The position numbers and the translations under genes were made by a program. Shown piece after piece: positions 24,379 to 35,100 of a stretch of DNA of 64,000 bases (position 1 is its first letter; every line of letters begins with the position of its first letter). Origin of the DNA: UBA7662 sp036787895 (GTDB lineage: Bacteria; Bacteroidota; Bacteroidia; UBA7662). Under the pieces are notes generated by a model. That model was not told the DNA's origin. It did no database searches and worked only from the letters and a program-made list of their open reading frames with translations. Location: contig DAIQOK010000001.1 in NCBI GenBank assembly GCA_036787895.1, positions 62,001 through 126,000 on the forward strand, in the 5' to 3' direction.

Positions 24379-26541
24379 ATGAAACAAATTAAACTTCTGA
24401 TGTTCAGTATGCTGATTTCAATCTCAGCCTGGGCACAGTATCCTTTGGTGAGTATTGATTCTATTCAATGGGTTCATCCCGATTCACTGGCAGTAGGTAA
24501 TACCTTATCGCGTTATGAAGGTGACACCGTTCGCGTGCGTGGTTTGGTTATTTACAACCCACGTCAGCATGCTTTGAGTCAGAATTTTAAAGCAAGTTAT
24601 TTGGTAGATACCTCAGCGCTTGCGACGAACAACTGGAAAGGCCTGCTGATACGAATGTTATCTCCGGACTCAGTGGCAACCCAGTTTTTTGCGAATTTTA
24701 TTCCTGGTAATATTGTGGAATGTACGGGTGTTGTAGCTGAATTCAAGGGAACAGAAGCCAATTCAGGTGAAACACAAATCGATTTGATACCCGTGGCAAC
24801 ACAGGTGGTTGGTTTTGCAACACCTCCGGCGCCTAAGCAGGTGCCCGTAAGCAACTTCATGATTTTCGACCCGAATGACCCTGTTGTGCCGCAGAAAATT
24901 CAAAAACAAACTGGGGAGCAATACGAAGGCATGTATGTACAACTCAATAATGTATTCGTAACCGGTGTAAGTATATTCAGTGGTAACCGCATTGCCTGGT
25001 TGGTCCAGGATGCCTCCGGTAGTCAGATCAATGTTCGTGACGCATCGCAGTGGTTCCGCCCACCATTTGCATCATCTACTGCTTCTAATCCTTCCAACCC
25101 GAATGCACCTGTGTTCATCCAACAAGGTAAAGCCTTTGAATATATTCGTGGTATAATTACAGAAACCAATTTCCAGCCTCCTTTGTACCCACGATACGAA
25201 ATCGTGCCTTTGGTTCAAACCGATCTTGGCCCTGTAACCGCTTCACCTCCATTTACAAGTGGCTTCTATTTTACACCGAGCGCACCAGCTGTTAATACAC
25301 CGGTAACTGTTGGCGCTACTATTCGTGACCTCGATGGTTCGGTACAAGCTGCCAAATTATTTTACGCTGTTGGTCTGAACACCAATGTTTATGATTCAAT
25401 TAATATGTCGCCGGCCGGTGTGGATAGCTTTGCAGCAGTTATACCCGGTAGTGCTCTAACGACCAATGGTGCTTATGTGAAATATTTCATTAAGGCTACA
25501 GATAACCAAGGTTATTCCTCCGTTGGTCCAGATACTTCCATGAGCTTTAATGTGTTTCGTATCATCAATGGAGGTATAAACAGCTTGTCTCAGATTCAGG
25601 AAACGCCTTACCGTAATGGAAATTCCATATATGCCGGTCTGCGTTTGACAAATTTGAACATTAGAGGCGTTGTAACAGGAACCATAAATCCCAACGACCT
25701 GGGTGCTATTAGTTTTCAGGATGGCACCGGCCCTTATTCGGGCATTATGCTGCGTTCAGATGCCAGCGGCAATCTCGACCTATCGAACAGAGGGGATAGC
25801 TTGCGGATTACAGCTGCAACTGTGATTGAAGACTTTGGAATTACTACCTTGACAGACGTTCAATACACGCTAGTAACCAATGTAGCAGTGCCTGCTCCGG
25901 CGAAAATTTCTATGGATTCGGTGATTGCCCGTTCCTACGAATTCACAGAGGCATACGAATCCATGTTGATTCAATTTGATTCAGTATATGTAATCAATCA
26001 GAATGCTGACGCTCCTAGTAATTTTGGTGAATTTTTAATTTATCGCGATTCAACTTCGTCTGTAGGTCTTCGTGTAAGAACTGGACCAAATACCAACGGT
26101 TTGTCGAGCCCGGCTTTCCCGTCAAACTTTGCTTTAGATTCACTTCGTCAGAATCAGAAACTGAATTTCATTCGTGGGATTCTCACCTTCAATTTTGGCA
26201 ACTGGAAGCTAATCCCACGCGCCCAAAGCGATGTGGCAGGATTTGGTAACACATCAGGTCAGAGTGTTCATAGCCTAAATAGCAATGCCAGTATTCTGAA
26301 TTTATATCCTAATCCTAACCAGGGTAGTTTTACATTGGAGCTGCAATTGGATAAAGCAGAACGTATTGAGTTAACTATTTTCGACATGACAGGTCGTCAA
26401 CAAAGCAGTCAGTTGGTCGAAGGTGAAAATGGCATGATTCAAGTAGCAATTAGCAATGAAAACCTAGCGGAAGGTCTTTATTTCCTGCAAATCCGCGGGA
26501 AAAACAGCGCTGCCACCAAAAGATTCGTCGTTAAGAAGTAA
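24379..26541 (+). CDS. T9SS-secreted OB-fold/Ig-like protein
   Basis: The 720-residue protein has a signal peptide (LLMFSMLISISAWAQ), an N-terminal OB-like region (EGDTVRVRGLVIYNPRQ), an Ig-like module (about 295-390; PAVNTPVTVGATIRDLDGS), and a second OB-like region (NIRGVVTGTINPNDLGAISF) that echoes the first. The end is a type A T9SS sorting domain (LNLYPNPNQGSFTLELQL through KRFVVKK). Such OB-type regions often flank secreted nucleases, but no nuclease domain is visible. It is probably secreted or on the surface; role unknown. It is a single-gene unit with a strong terminator. Confidence 0.88.
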   Translation: MKQIKLLMFSMLISISAWAQYPLVSIDSIQWVHPDSLAVGNTLSRYEGDTVRVRGLVIYNPRQHALSQNFKASYLVDTSALATNNWKGLLIRMLSPDSVATQFFANFIPGNIVECTGVVAEFKGTEANSGETQIDLIPVATQVVGFATPPAPKQVPVSNFMIFDPNDPVVPQKIQKQTGEQYEGMYVQLNNVFVTGVSIFSGNRIAWLVQDASGSQINVRDASQWFRPPFASSTASNPSNPNAPVFIQQGKAFEYIRGIITETNFQPPLYPRYEIVPLVQTDLGPVTASPPFTSGFYFTPSAPAVNTPVTVGATIRDLDGSVQAAKLFYAVGLNTNVYDSINMSPAGVDSFAAVIPGSALTTNGAYVKYFIKATDNQGYSSVGPDTSMSFNVFRIINGGINSLSQIQETPYRNGNSIYAGLRLTNLNIRGVVTGTINPNDLGAISFQDGTGPYSGIMLRSDASGNLDLSNRGDSLRITAATVIEDFGITTLTDVQYTLVTNVAVPAPAKISMDSVIARSYEFTEAYESMLIQFDSVYVINQNADAPSNFGEFLIYRDSTSSVGLRVRTGPNTNGLSSPAFPSNFALDSLRQNQKLNFIRGILTFNFGNWKLIPRAQSDVAGFGNTSGQSVHSLNSNASILNLYPNPNQGSFTLELQLDKAERIELTIFDMTGRQQSSQLVEGENGMIQVAISNENLAEGLYFLQIRGKNSAATKRFVVKK

Positions 26542-26553
26542 AATTTTAAAAGT

Positions 26554-26582
26554 GAAAAAAGCCTCCTTCGGGAGGCTTTTTA
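26554..26582 (+). terminator. Rho-independent terminator
   Basis: AAAAAAGCCTCC and GGAGGCTTTTT form a stem capped by a TTCG tetraloop, 12 bases after the T9SS gene. The region from here to 26752 has no gene and no clear promoter box. Confidence 0.92.
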
Positions 26583-26752
26583 CGTTTTATACACGATTTT
26601 GAACTTCTGCGCAAGCATTTGGCTTTAATCCAAAGTTGATTGTGGAAAATGTGTAAGACATACTTCCAATCAATTACTTCACTTATTTGTTAATTTAGCG
26701 TGGCGCATTCAGCCGTTATGGTTAGTGCCAACACCACAGAAAGGATATTACA

Positions 26753-29293
26753 ATGGATGCCAAGTTTTCACCCAAAGTCAAAGACGTCATTTCCTTCAGC
26801 AGGGAAGAGGCGATAAGGCTGGGACACGATTATATCGATCCCTGCCACCTGCTGCTTGGCCTCATTCGTGAAGGGGACGGGCAGGCCATAAAAACACTCA
26901 AAAGTTTAGGTGTTGACCTGAACCGACTGAAGAAGTCGATTGAAGATGCCATTAAAGGAACAGCAACAGCTAATGTGGTCAATGCAGAGAACATACCCTT
27001 GACCAAACAAGCTGAAAAAATCCTTAAAATCACCTTTTTGGAGGCCAAAATATTCAAAAGTGAGCTCATAGGTACGGTTCACCTCCTTTTGTCTATTCTT
27101 CGGGAAGAAGACAGCCTGGCTACACGCATTCTGGAGAAGTTTGACATTACCTACGAAATTGTCAAAGAGGAAATGGATGCAATGATAGAAGGTCGGGAAC
27201 GTCAGGAAAGCCCGAAAGCTTCATTTGAAGAATCGTTTTCTGACGAAGACAAAAAATCTTTTGATCAGCCACGTAAAGGTGGAAACACCAAATCACGCAC
27301 GCCTGTGCTTGATAATTTTGGTCGCGATTTGTCTCAATTAGCTGAAGAAGGTAAGCTGGACCCAATTATAGGCCGTGATGAAGAAATTGAGAGAGTATCC
27401 CAGATATTAAGTCGACGTAAAAAGAACAATCCTATTCTCATTGGTGAGCCCGGGGTTGGTAAAACAGCTATAGCGGAAGGATTAGCCTTGCGCATTCACC
27501 AAAAGAAGGTGTCTCGGGTGCTCTTCAACAAAAGAATTGTTACGCTCGACCTTTCATCGCTGGTTGCCGGAACAAAATACCGAGGTCAGTTTGAAGAACG
27601 TATGAAAGCGGTCATGGGTGAGCTTGAAAAGTCGCCCGACGTAATTCTTTTTATTGACGAATTACATACCCTCGTAGGTGCCGGTGGAGCCAGTGGATCG
27701 CTCGATGCCAGTAATATGTTCAAACCAGCCCTGGCTAGAGGTGAAATACAATGCATAGGCGCGACTACGCTAAACGAATACAGACAATACATCGAAAAGG
27801 ATGGCGCACTCGATCGTCGCTTCCAAAAGGTGATGGTTGATCCACCGTCTTCGGCAGAAACCATACAGATCTTAACAAACATCAAGAATAAATATGAAGA
27901 CCACCACAATGTGGTGTATACTGAGGCTGCTATTGAAGCCTGTGTCAAACTGACAGAACGCTATATTTCTGACCGATTCCATCCTGACAAAGCCATAGAT
28001 GCGATGGATGAAGCTGGAGCTCGAGTTCACATCACTAATATCAATGTGCCGCAGAATATACTGGATTTTGAAACTCAAATTGAGGAAATCAAGGAACAGA
28101 AAAATAAGGTAGTCAAAAGCCAGAAATACGAAGAAGCAGCTCGCCTCCGGGATACCGAGAAAAAGCTACTGGATGAGTTGGACAAGGCGAAAGCAGCTTG
28201 GGAGTCAGAAGCTAAATTGAAAAGATACACAGTCGATGAACAGCATATTGCTGAAGTGGTTGCCATGATGTCGGGTGTACCGGTGACCAGAATTGCGCAG
28301 GCCGAGAGCGAAAAATTAGGCAATATGGCCAGCGCTATAAAAGGGAAGGTGATAGGACAGGATAAAGCAGTAGAGGCGATTTCCAAAGCCATCCAACGTA
28401 CCCGGGCAGGTTTAAAAGATCCTAAAAAACCAATTGGCTCTTTCATTTTTCTGGGGCCGACTGGCGTAGGTAAAACAGAGCTGGCCAAGGAGTTGGCACG
28501 TTTCCTCTTTGATAGTGAAGACGCGCTCATTCGCGTGGACATGAGTGAATACATGGAGAAATTTGCAGTTTCTCGATTGGTAGGCGCACCTCCGGGCTAT
28601 GTTGGCTATGAAGAAGGCGGACAGCTTACCGAAAAAGTAAGACGTAAGCCGTATTCTGTTGTCCTGCTCGACGAAATCGAAAAGGCCCATCCCGATATTT
28701 TCAACATCATGTTGCAAGTGCTCGACGATGGTCAGCTGACAGATGGTTTAGGACGTAAAGTCGATTTTAAAAACACCATCATCATCATGACCTCCAACAT
28801 TGGCTCACGGCAGTTGAAAGACTTTGGTACTGGTGTAGGCTTTACGACTCCTGCCAAATTGAAATCAGCAGAAGATGAGAGTCGGGGCGTAATTCAAAAT
28901 GCACTAAAAAAGACATTCTCACCGGAATTTCTGAATAGAATAGATGATGTAATCGTGTTTAATGGTCTCGAAAAAGAGGATATCAACAAGATCATCGATA
29001 TCACTTTGTCGGAAGTATATAAGCGTATTGCGGATTTGGGCTACCAGCTTGAAATCAGCAACAAGGCCAAGGACTTTCTTGCCGACAAAGGTTTTGACCC
29101 ACAATTTGGTGCAAGACCATTGAAAAGAGCTATTCAGAAATATGTAGAGGACACCGTTGCTGAAAAAATTATCAGCGGTGGATTGAAGGAGGGTGAGAAG
29201 TTGATCGTAGACTTAAACGATGACAATGAGATTGTTGTTGAGAGTTCGAAGAAGCCCAAAAAATTGAAGGACACGCCTTCAGAGGAAAACTAA
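26753..29293 (+). CDS. clpC: ATP-dependent Clp protease ATPase subunit ClpC
   Basis: The 846-residue protein has a Clp_N double repeat (1-145), a first AAA+ module with Walker A GEPGVGKT (about 230), a UVR-like coiled coil (KSQKYEEAARLRD, about 455-475), and a second AAA+ module with Walker A GPTGVGKT (about 567) and a ClpB-D2-small domain. The UVR motif in the middle region marks ClpC rather than ClpA or ClpB. It unfolds proteins for ClpP. Its adaptor ClpS is encoded at 37202, about 8 kb away. It is a single-gene unit with its own terminator. Confidence 0.96.
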   Translation: MDAKFSPKVKDVISFSREEAIRLGHDYIDPCHLLLGLIREGDGQAIKTLKSLGVDLNRLKKSIEDAIKGTATANVVNAENIPLTKQAEKILKITFLEAKIFKSELIGTVHLLLSILREEDSLATRILEKFDITYEIVKEEMDAMIEGRERQESPKASFEESFSDEDKKSFDQPRKGGNTKSRTPVLDNFGRDLSQLAEEGKLDPIIGRDEEIERVSQILSRRKKNNPILIGEPGVGKTAIAEGLALRIHQKKVSRVLFNKRIVTLDLSSLVAGTKYRGQFEERMKAVMGELEKSPDVILFIDELHTLVGAGGASGSLDASNMFKPALARGEIQCIGATTLNEYRQYIEKDGALDRRFQKVMVDPPSSAETIQILTNIKNKYEDHHNVVYTEAAIEACVKLTERYISDRFHPDKAIDAMDEAGARVHITNINVPQNILDFETQIEEIKEQKNKVVKSQKYEEAARLRDTEKKLLDELDKAKAAWESEAKLKRYTVDEQHIAEVVAMMSGVPVTRIAQAESEKLGNMASAIKGKVIGQDKAVEAISKAIQRTRAGLKDPKKPIGSFIFLGPTGVGKTELAKELARFLFDSEDALIRVDMSEYMEKFAVSRLVGAPPGYVGYEEGGQLTEKVRRKPYSVVLLDEIEKAHPDIFNIMLQVLDDGQLTDGLGRKVDFKNTIIIMTSNIGSRQLKDFGTGVGFTTPAKLKSAEDESRGVIQNALKKTFSPEFLNRIDDVIVFNGLEKEDINKIIDITLSEVYKRIADLGYQLEISNKAKDFLADKGFDPQFGARPLKRAIQKYVEDTVAEKIISGGLKEGEKLIVDLNDDNEIVVESSKKPKKLKDTPSEEN

Positions 29294-29311
29294 ATTTATT
29301 TCTAAGCTTGT

Positions 29312-29344
29312 AAAGGCGGACACTTTGTCCGCCTTTCTTATTTT
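29312..29344 (+). terminator. Rho-independent terminator of clpC
   Basis: AAAGGCGGACA pairs with TGTCCGCCTTT around a short CTT loop, followed by CTTATTTT. It is 18 bases after the clpC stop and only a few bases before the next gene, whose promoter must overlap this region. Confidence 0.9.
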
Positions 29345-29350
29345 AGCTCC

Positions 29351-30559
29351 ATGAACTACCTCTTGTTTGATGATCAGGCCTCAGAACAACTGTTGCCATT
29401 CACCTACACCCGACCAAGTGCTGAAATTATGCTTGGTATTTGGACCATTGCTGAAAAGTGGGAATACCAATTAGGCCGCTCATTAAGTCATAAGCCTTTT
29501 AGAAAATACCTCGCTAGCAAATATGCTGCTAAGGTTGAAACAGATAATGTTTACATTAACGGGCGACTATTGCCTGATACAAGTGTGCTTCAAGTCATTC
29601 AGGCTCTTGGTATGGGAGAGGCTTTATGTGTAGGACAAACCGTATTGGCAGTCAGATTTGCCTCAGATATAGACCAGTTTGATGCTGAGAGATTGTCATT
29701 ATTAGGTTTAAAAATTTTGAATTATGAAGACCCTATAAGGCTAATTTCATTTCCAGAAGATATATTCAGTTTGAATGGAGCTGAAATCAAGCGGGATTTT
29801 ACGGCAATTACCACAGGTAGGAAATCTTTGCAGGCAGATGCATCTAACCGTATTGTTAATCCCGGAGATGTATTTATCGAAGAAGGTGCAGTGGTGGTAA
29901 ACGCAATACTCAACGCTTCAGCCGGGCCCATATACATTGGTAAAGATGCAGAAGTGATGGATGGAGCGATTATTCGCGGCCCCTTCGCGTTAGGAGAGCA
30001 TAGCACAATTAAAATGGGTGCAAAAATCTATGGGGATACGAGTATTGGCCCCTACAGCAAGGTAGGAGGAGAAGTTAGTAATTCTGTGATATTGGGCTAT
30101 TCCAATAAAGGTCACGATGGATTTATGGGGAATAGCGTAATTGGCCAATGGTGCAATTGGGGTGCTGATACTAATAATTCCAATCTTAAAAACAACTATG
30201 AAATTGTTAAGCTATGGGATGAAGTAAGCGGACGTTTCAGAAATACCGGGCTTCAGTTTTGTGGCCTTATGATGGGCGATCACAGTAAATGTGGCATTAA
30301 TACCATGTTTAACACTGGAACAGTAGTTGGTGTAGGCGCCAACATATTTGGCTCAGGTTTCCCACGGAACTTTCTACCATCTTTTAGTTGGGGCGGCCCA
30401 CAGGGCATGGATACATTTAAATTACCTAAGTTTTTCCAAACTGCTGAAAAGGTGATGGAAAGGCGGGGAATAGTACTGGACGAGACTGAGAAACAAATTT
30501 TAACCGCCATCTACACCGAAACTTCAAAATATCGGAATTGGGAAAATCAAACGTTATGA
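29351..30559 (+). CDS. GlmU-like putative sugar nucleotidyltransferase (NTP_transf_4)
   Basis: The 402-residue protein begins MNYLLFDDQASEQLLPFTYT, the divergent nucleotidyltransferase region of PF13562-type proteins; it lacks the standard GxGxRL signature. The second half is a left-handed beta-helix of hexapeptides (GPIYIGKDAEVMDGAIIRG, FALGEHSTIKMG) as in GlmU acyltransferases. Bacteroidota carry this protein in addition to or instead of GlmU; the activity is not well established, and UDP-sugar synthesis or acetyl transfer is inferred. It is first in a seven-gene run; its stop overlaps the tpiA start (ATGA). Confidence 0.88.
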   Translation: MNYLLFDDQASEQLLPFTYTRPSAEIMLGIWTIAEKWEYQLGRSLSHKPFRKYLASKYAAKVETDNVYINGRLLPDTSVLQVIQALGMGEALCVGQTVLAVRFASDIDQFDAERLSLLGLKILNYEDPIRLISFPEDIFSLNGAEIKRDFTAITTGRKSLQADASNRIVNPGDVFIEEGAVVVNAILNASAGPIYIGKDAEVMDGAIIRGPFALGEHSTIKMGAKIYGDTSIGPYSKVGGEVSNSVILGYSNKGHDGFMGNSVIGQWCNWGADTNNSNLKNNYEIVKLWDEVSGRFRNTGLQFCGLMMGDHSKCGINTMFNTGTVVGVGANIFGSGFPRNFLPSFSWGGPQGMDTFKLPKFFQTAEKVMERRGIVLDETEKQILTAIYTETSKYRNWENQTL

Positions 30560-31323
30560 AAAGGAAAAAAATAATTGCCGGAAACTGGAAAATGAACAAA
30601 AATTTCGAAGATGGTTTGTCGCTGTGTTCTGAAATTGTAAATATGGTAGCCGATGAAGTTAGAGGTGATGTAGAGGTGATATTAATTCCTCCGTTTGTAC
30701 AGATACATGCAATAAGCCAATTGCTAAAAGGGAAGGCACATATGGCCACCGGTGCGCAAAACTGCCATCAGGCTGCTTCAGGTGCCTTTACTGGTGAAAT
30801 TTCTGCACCCATGCTGGCAAGTTCTGGGGCGCAATATGTAATCGTAGGACACAGTGAACGTCGACAGTATTTTGGGGAAACAGAAGGTGTATTGTTTGAA
30901 AAAATGCAAGCTGTTTTAGCCAATGGGATGCGCCCTATTTATTGTGTAGGTGAACTGAAAGAAGAAAGAGAAGCCGGGAAACATTTTGAAGTGATAGGTC
31001 GACAACTCAAAGAAGCTTTGAAGGGGTTGAACGCTGATCAAATGAAACATACAGTCATCGCCTACGAGCCAGTTTGGGCCATCGGCACCGGGCTAACTGC
31101 ATCACCGGAACAAGCACAAGAAGTTCATCTTTTTATCCGCAATATTCTTGCTGATTTATTTGGCCATGAAATTGCCCAAAACACAACCATACAGTATGGA
31201 GGGTCGGTTAATCCTGCGAATGCGGCGGAGTTATTTGCCAAAGCTGATATTGATGGTGGCCTGGTAGGTGGTGCCTCTTTAAAATCACGTGATTTTGTGG
31301 AGATTGTAAAGGCTATGCGATGA
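30556..31323 (+). CDS. tpiA: Triosephosphate isomerase
   Basis: The 255-residue protein is a standard TIM barrel with GNWKMN (catalytic Lys), YVIVGHSERR (catalytic His), AYEPVWAIGTG (catalytic Glu) and the phosphate-binding QYGGSVNPANA and GGASL motifs. It interconverts dihydroxyacetone phosphate and glyceraldehyde 3-phosphate. The start MKRKKIIAGNWKMN at 30556 is preferred over an upstream ATG because it gives normal length and an ATGA overlap with the previous gene. Confidence 0.98.
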   Translation: MKRKKIIAGNWKMNKNFEDGLSLCSEIVNMVADEVRGDVEVILIPPFVQIHAISQLLKGKAHMATGAQNCHQAASGAFTGEISAPMLASSGAQYVIVGHSERRQYFGETEGVLFEKMQAVLANGMRPIYCVGELKEEREAGKHFEVIGRQLKEALKGLNADQMKHTVIAYEPVWAIGTGLTASPEQAQEVHLFIRNILADLFGHEIAQNTTIQYGGSVNPANAAELFAKADIDGGLVGGASLKSRDFVEIVKAMR

Positions 31324-32144
31324 ATTATCTGCGACTGGATATCCGGCTTGAAGAGGAGTTCAAAGAAATTCTAATGGCTGAATTGGCAGAAGCCGGCTTT
31401 GAAGCATTTGAAGATGGTGAGCCCAAACTCCTTACAGCCTATGTGCAAACCGATTTATTTCTTCAGGAAGCCACCTCGGAATTATTGGAACGTTACCGGG
31501 GTCATATTTTCGAAATCAAAGGCCCAATTGCCGTTGAACAACAAAACTGGAATGCGGTTTGGGAAAGTCAATATGAACCTGTCCGTATTGATGATTTTTG
31601 TTTGATTCGTGCCCCTTTTCATGCCAAGGAGTCGGGTTATGTGCATGTTTTAACCATTGAGCCTAAAATGTCCTTCGGCACGGGTCATCATGCAACTACC
31701 ACGCTCATTGTTCGTGCATTACGCCATTTGCCTATTTATGGCCTGCGCGTACTTGATATGGGCTGTGGAACGGGAATTTTAGGTATATTGGCAGCGCGCC
31801 TTGGCGCCCAGGAGGTGGTAGGTATTGATATTGATGCCTGGGCAGTAGAAAACAGCCAGGAGAATTGCGCAAGAAATAAGGTAAAAATGGAGCTTCATCA
31901 GGGAACTGCTTCAAAAATTGCAGGGTCTTTTGATGTAATTTTAGCCAATATCAATAGAAATATTATACTGGACGACCTGAGTACCTATGCCTCGCATCTG
32001 GTAAGCGGCGGTAAATTGGTGTGTTCAGGATTTTATGAAAACGATGTGGATATTATCCGGGAGAAAGCCGCGTTAAATAGCCTTAATTTCGAATCGCAAG
32101 CCAACGAAAATGGTTGGTCTGCCGTCATCTTTGTAAAAAGCTAA
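31320..32144 (+). CDS. prmA: Ribosomal protein L11 methyltransferase
   Basis: The 274-residue protein has an N-terminal L11-recognition domain (1-90), a linker with SFGTGHHATT, SAM motif I LDMGCGTGILGILAA and the ANINRNI motif typical of PrmA. It trimethylates L11 in the cytoplasm. Its start overlaps the tpiA stop (ATGA, 31320-31323), and it ends one base before the next gene. Confidence 0.96.
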   Translation: MNYLRLDIRLEEEFKEILMAELAEAGFEAFEDGEPKLLTAYVQTDLFLQEATSELLERYRGHIFEIKGPIAVEQQNWNAVWESQYEPVRIDDFCLIRAPFHAKESGYVHVLTIEPKMSFGTGHHATTTLIVRALRHLPIYGLRVLDMGCGTGILGILAARLGAQEVVGIDIDAWAVENSQENCARNKVKMELHQGTASKIAGSFDVILANINRNIILDDLSTYASHLVSGGKLVCSGFYENDVDIIREKAALNSLNFESQANENGWSAVIFVKS

Positions 32145-32145
32145 A

Positions 32146-35100
32146 ATGCGTTTCAGTTCCGCTGGTTTATTCCTTTTCCTTTTTATATGGCCTTTGTTTT
32201 CAGTTGCTCAGCAGCAAACGAGCTTTTCGAACAGCTATGAGCTATTTATCAAAGAACTTTCGGATCAGCTTGCTGCTACCAAACGAGACGATTATACGCA
32301 ACTGGCTAAAGATTTTGAGTTAGCCTGGACCAGTGAATACATCGATGCACAACGTGATGTCATCATTCGCACCTTTAACGATATTAAAAAAAAGCGCTTA
32401 ACTACCTATCCTTATTATGGCCATTATGTGCAGGTTTTGGCCACTTTGAGAAAATCGGAAGTCGCCACGCAATCGTTCTACGATTGGAATAACATCTTTA
32501 GCCGAACACTCTCACTCAATCAACGGTCTATCGACCAATTTTTGCGATCTAGCAATGACTTTTTTGAAAGTTTTGCCATTTATGCCTCACCTGCTATACG
32601 CTGGGTGGTAGAACCGACGGCCTTTAAATTTCAATTCGAAGAAGGTCAGGTATTTGTGGAAATTCCAGAGGCCAAGCTCATGTGCTTTTATTATACAGAC
32701 TCTATTGTGATTCGTAAAACTGGTGGCATTTGGTATCCTACTGAATTAAAATGGCAGGGTAATGGAGGTGTTGTGGATTGGCAACGTGCTGCCTTTGCAA
32801 CCGACTCTGTATATGCAAGCTTAGCAACCTATGATATCCTGCTTAAAAATTTCAGCTTTTCAGCTGATTCGGTACAGTTATACAATAAGGGAATTGGCCG
32901 TAAAATGCTGGGAAGCCTGCAGGATAAATGCACAGCGAATCTCAATCCGGAATCGCTGACACATCCACGTTTTACTTCTTATGAAGGCGAAATTAATCTC
33001 GACCAGGTATTTAAAAATGTGACCATACGCGGTCAGTATGCTTTAAGTGGTAACCGATACCTGGCCTTAGGCACACGTCAGCGACCGGCCGAGGTTTTTA
33101 TTTTTCGCAACGATACCACCACTGTAAGAGCATGGGCACAACAATTTGCCATGCGTAAAACCGACATTTTTTCTGACAATGCCGAGGTAAGCGTAGTATT
33201 GAACAAGGATTCAATTTATCATCCCGGAATAAATATGCGCTTTACAACAGCCGACAGGAGGTTGTTGCTTTTTTTAGAATCGAATAGCATCAATAAAATA
33301 CCCTTCTCCAATTCCTATCATAAAATGGATGTGTATTGTGAGGCGTTGGATTGGAAAATTGATGAGCCGTATATCGATTTTAAAATGCAAACCGGTAGAA
33401 GTGAAGCCGTTGCCATTTTTACCTCCAAAGATTTTTTCGACAAAAGAGAATACCTGGCCGTTCAAGGCTATGCTACCTATAATCCGGTCGTACGTATTTA
33501 TCAATATAGCAGGAATGTGGGCGAATCTACTTTTCCAACAGCTGGATTCGCCGCGTATTTGAAATTACCTGTGGATGCCATTCGTCAGCTCCTGATTGAT
33601 ATGGCTAATCAGGGATTCATTTATTACGATAGGGAAGACGAAACAATAACTACCCTCAAAAAGTTAGCACACTATTACGATGCGATTGCAGGCAGAATAG
33701 ATTATGATGTAGTTAAACTGGTGAGTCGAACAACCAATGACAATAATGCTCGGCTAAACATTGCTACGCGGGAATTGGCAGTAGTTGGGGTTAGTGTGGT
33801 ACTTTTTAGTGATACCCACACTGTATTTGCTGTACCGAAGGCACAGGAAGTCATGGTACAGGCTAATCGCGCCATGAGTTTTAGCGGGCATGTACACAGT
33901 GGCACTTTGGACTTTTATGGCGATGGTTTTTCATTTGATTATGAAAAGTTCAAAATCAACCTGCAGAATGTTGATTCAATGCGATTTCAGGTCATGACAG
34001 GACAAACGGATATGCGTGGTGTACCTGTACTTGCCAGAATTCAGAATGCATTAGAAAATATAACCGGAACACTCTACATCGATGATCCCAGAAATAAATC
34101 AGCAAGGGTAACTTTGCATCGTTATCCTTATTTCGAAAGCAAACAGGAATCGTATGTGTATTTTGATAAACCCGAAATACAGAAAGGCAGATATGTAAGA
34201 GATAGATTTTTCTTCAAAGTTGAACCTTTTGTTCTCGACAGTTTGGATTATATGGGAGCTACCAGCCGTCTTTCACTCGAAGGTACTTTGGTATCTGCTG
34301 GAATTTTCCCTGACATTAAAGAAAAATTGCGTTTTCAGGACGATATGTCGCTGGGTTTTGCCACCATGACTGGCGCTGGTGGTCTGCCAATTTATGGCAA
34401 GGGCAGATATTTTAACAATATTACGCTAGACAATACGGGACTGCATGGCTACGGTCGAATAGATTATTTAAGTGCATCGGCTCATTCTAACAATTTCATT
34501 TTTCTACCGGATACAGCCTCAGGTCAACTTGAAAAATTTGATATCCGGCAAGGTGTTTTTCAGAGTGCCAATTATGCTGGAGTAAGTGGTAAAAACGCCG
34601 GCATGTTGTGGTTGGCCAAGGCCGATAGCATGATTTTTTATAAGGCGCCCGATCCCTTTGACGCTTATGCGGGTTTGACAACTTTTAGCGGCGATCTGAC
34701 ATACACCCCAGAGGGTTTATTTGGCAATGGTTATCTGCAGTATGGTCGAGATAGAATATTGTCGCGCGAATTTGTTATGCAGGAAAGCAAAACTTTTTCG
34801 GATAGACTTCGGCTTGAACTTGCCTCGAATACCGATGGATTATTGGCTGTACAAACAGATGAGCTTAAAGGAACAGTTGACTTTAGTCAACGTTATGGCC
34901 GTTTTCAGTCATTGACAGGCTTTAGCAGGGTGATGATGCCCTTGCATGAGTACAGTGTACGTTTAAATGACCTGGAGTGGGATTTGCGCAAAAATCACCT
35001 GATTTTGGGTGCCAAAGCTGATTTAGAAAAGCCTAAATCTGTTTTTTATTCTGAAAACCCTGCACAAGATGGACTCAATTTTACAGCCGGCTATGGACAG

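Noticed and set aside
28075..28554. A 159-codon frame antisense to clpC
   Set aside because: It lies fully inside clpC, begins without a ribosome site and reads as Ser/Ala-rich shadow sequence.
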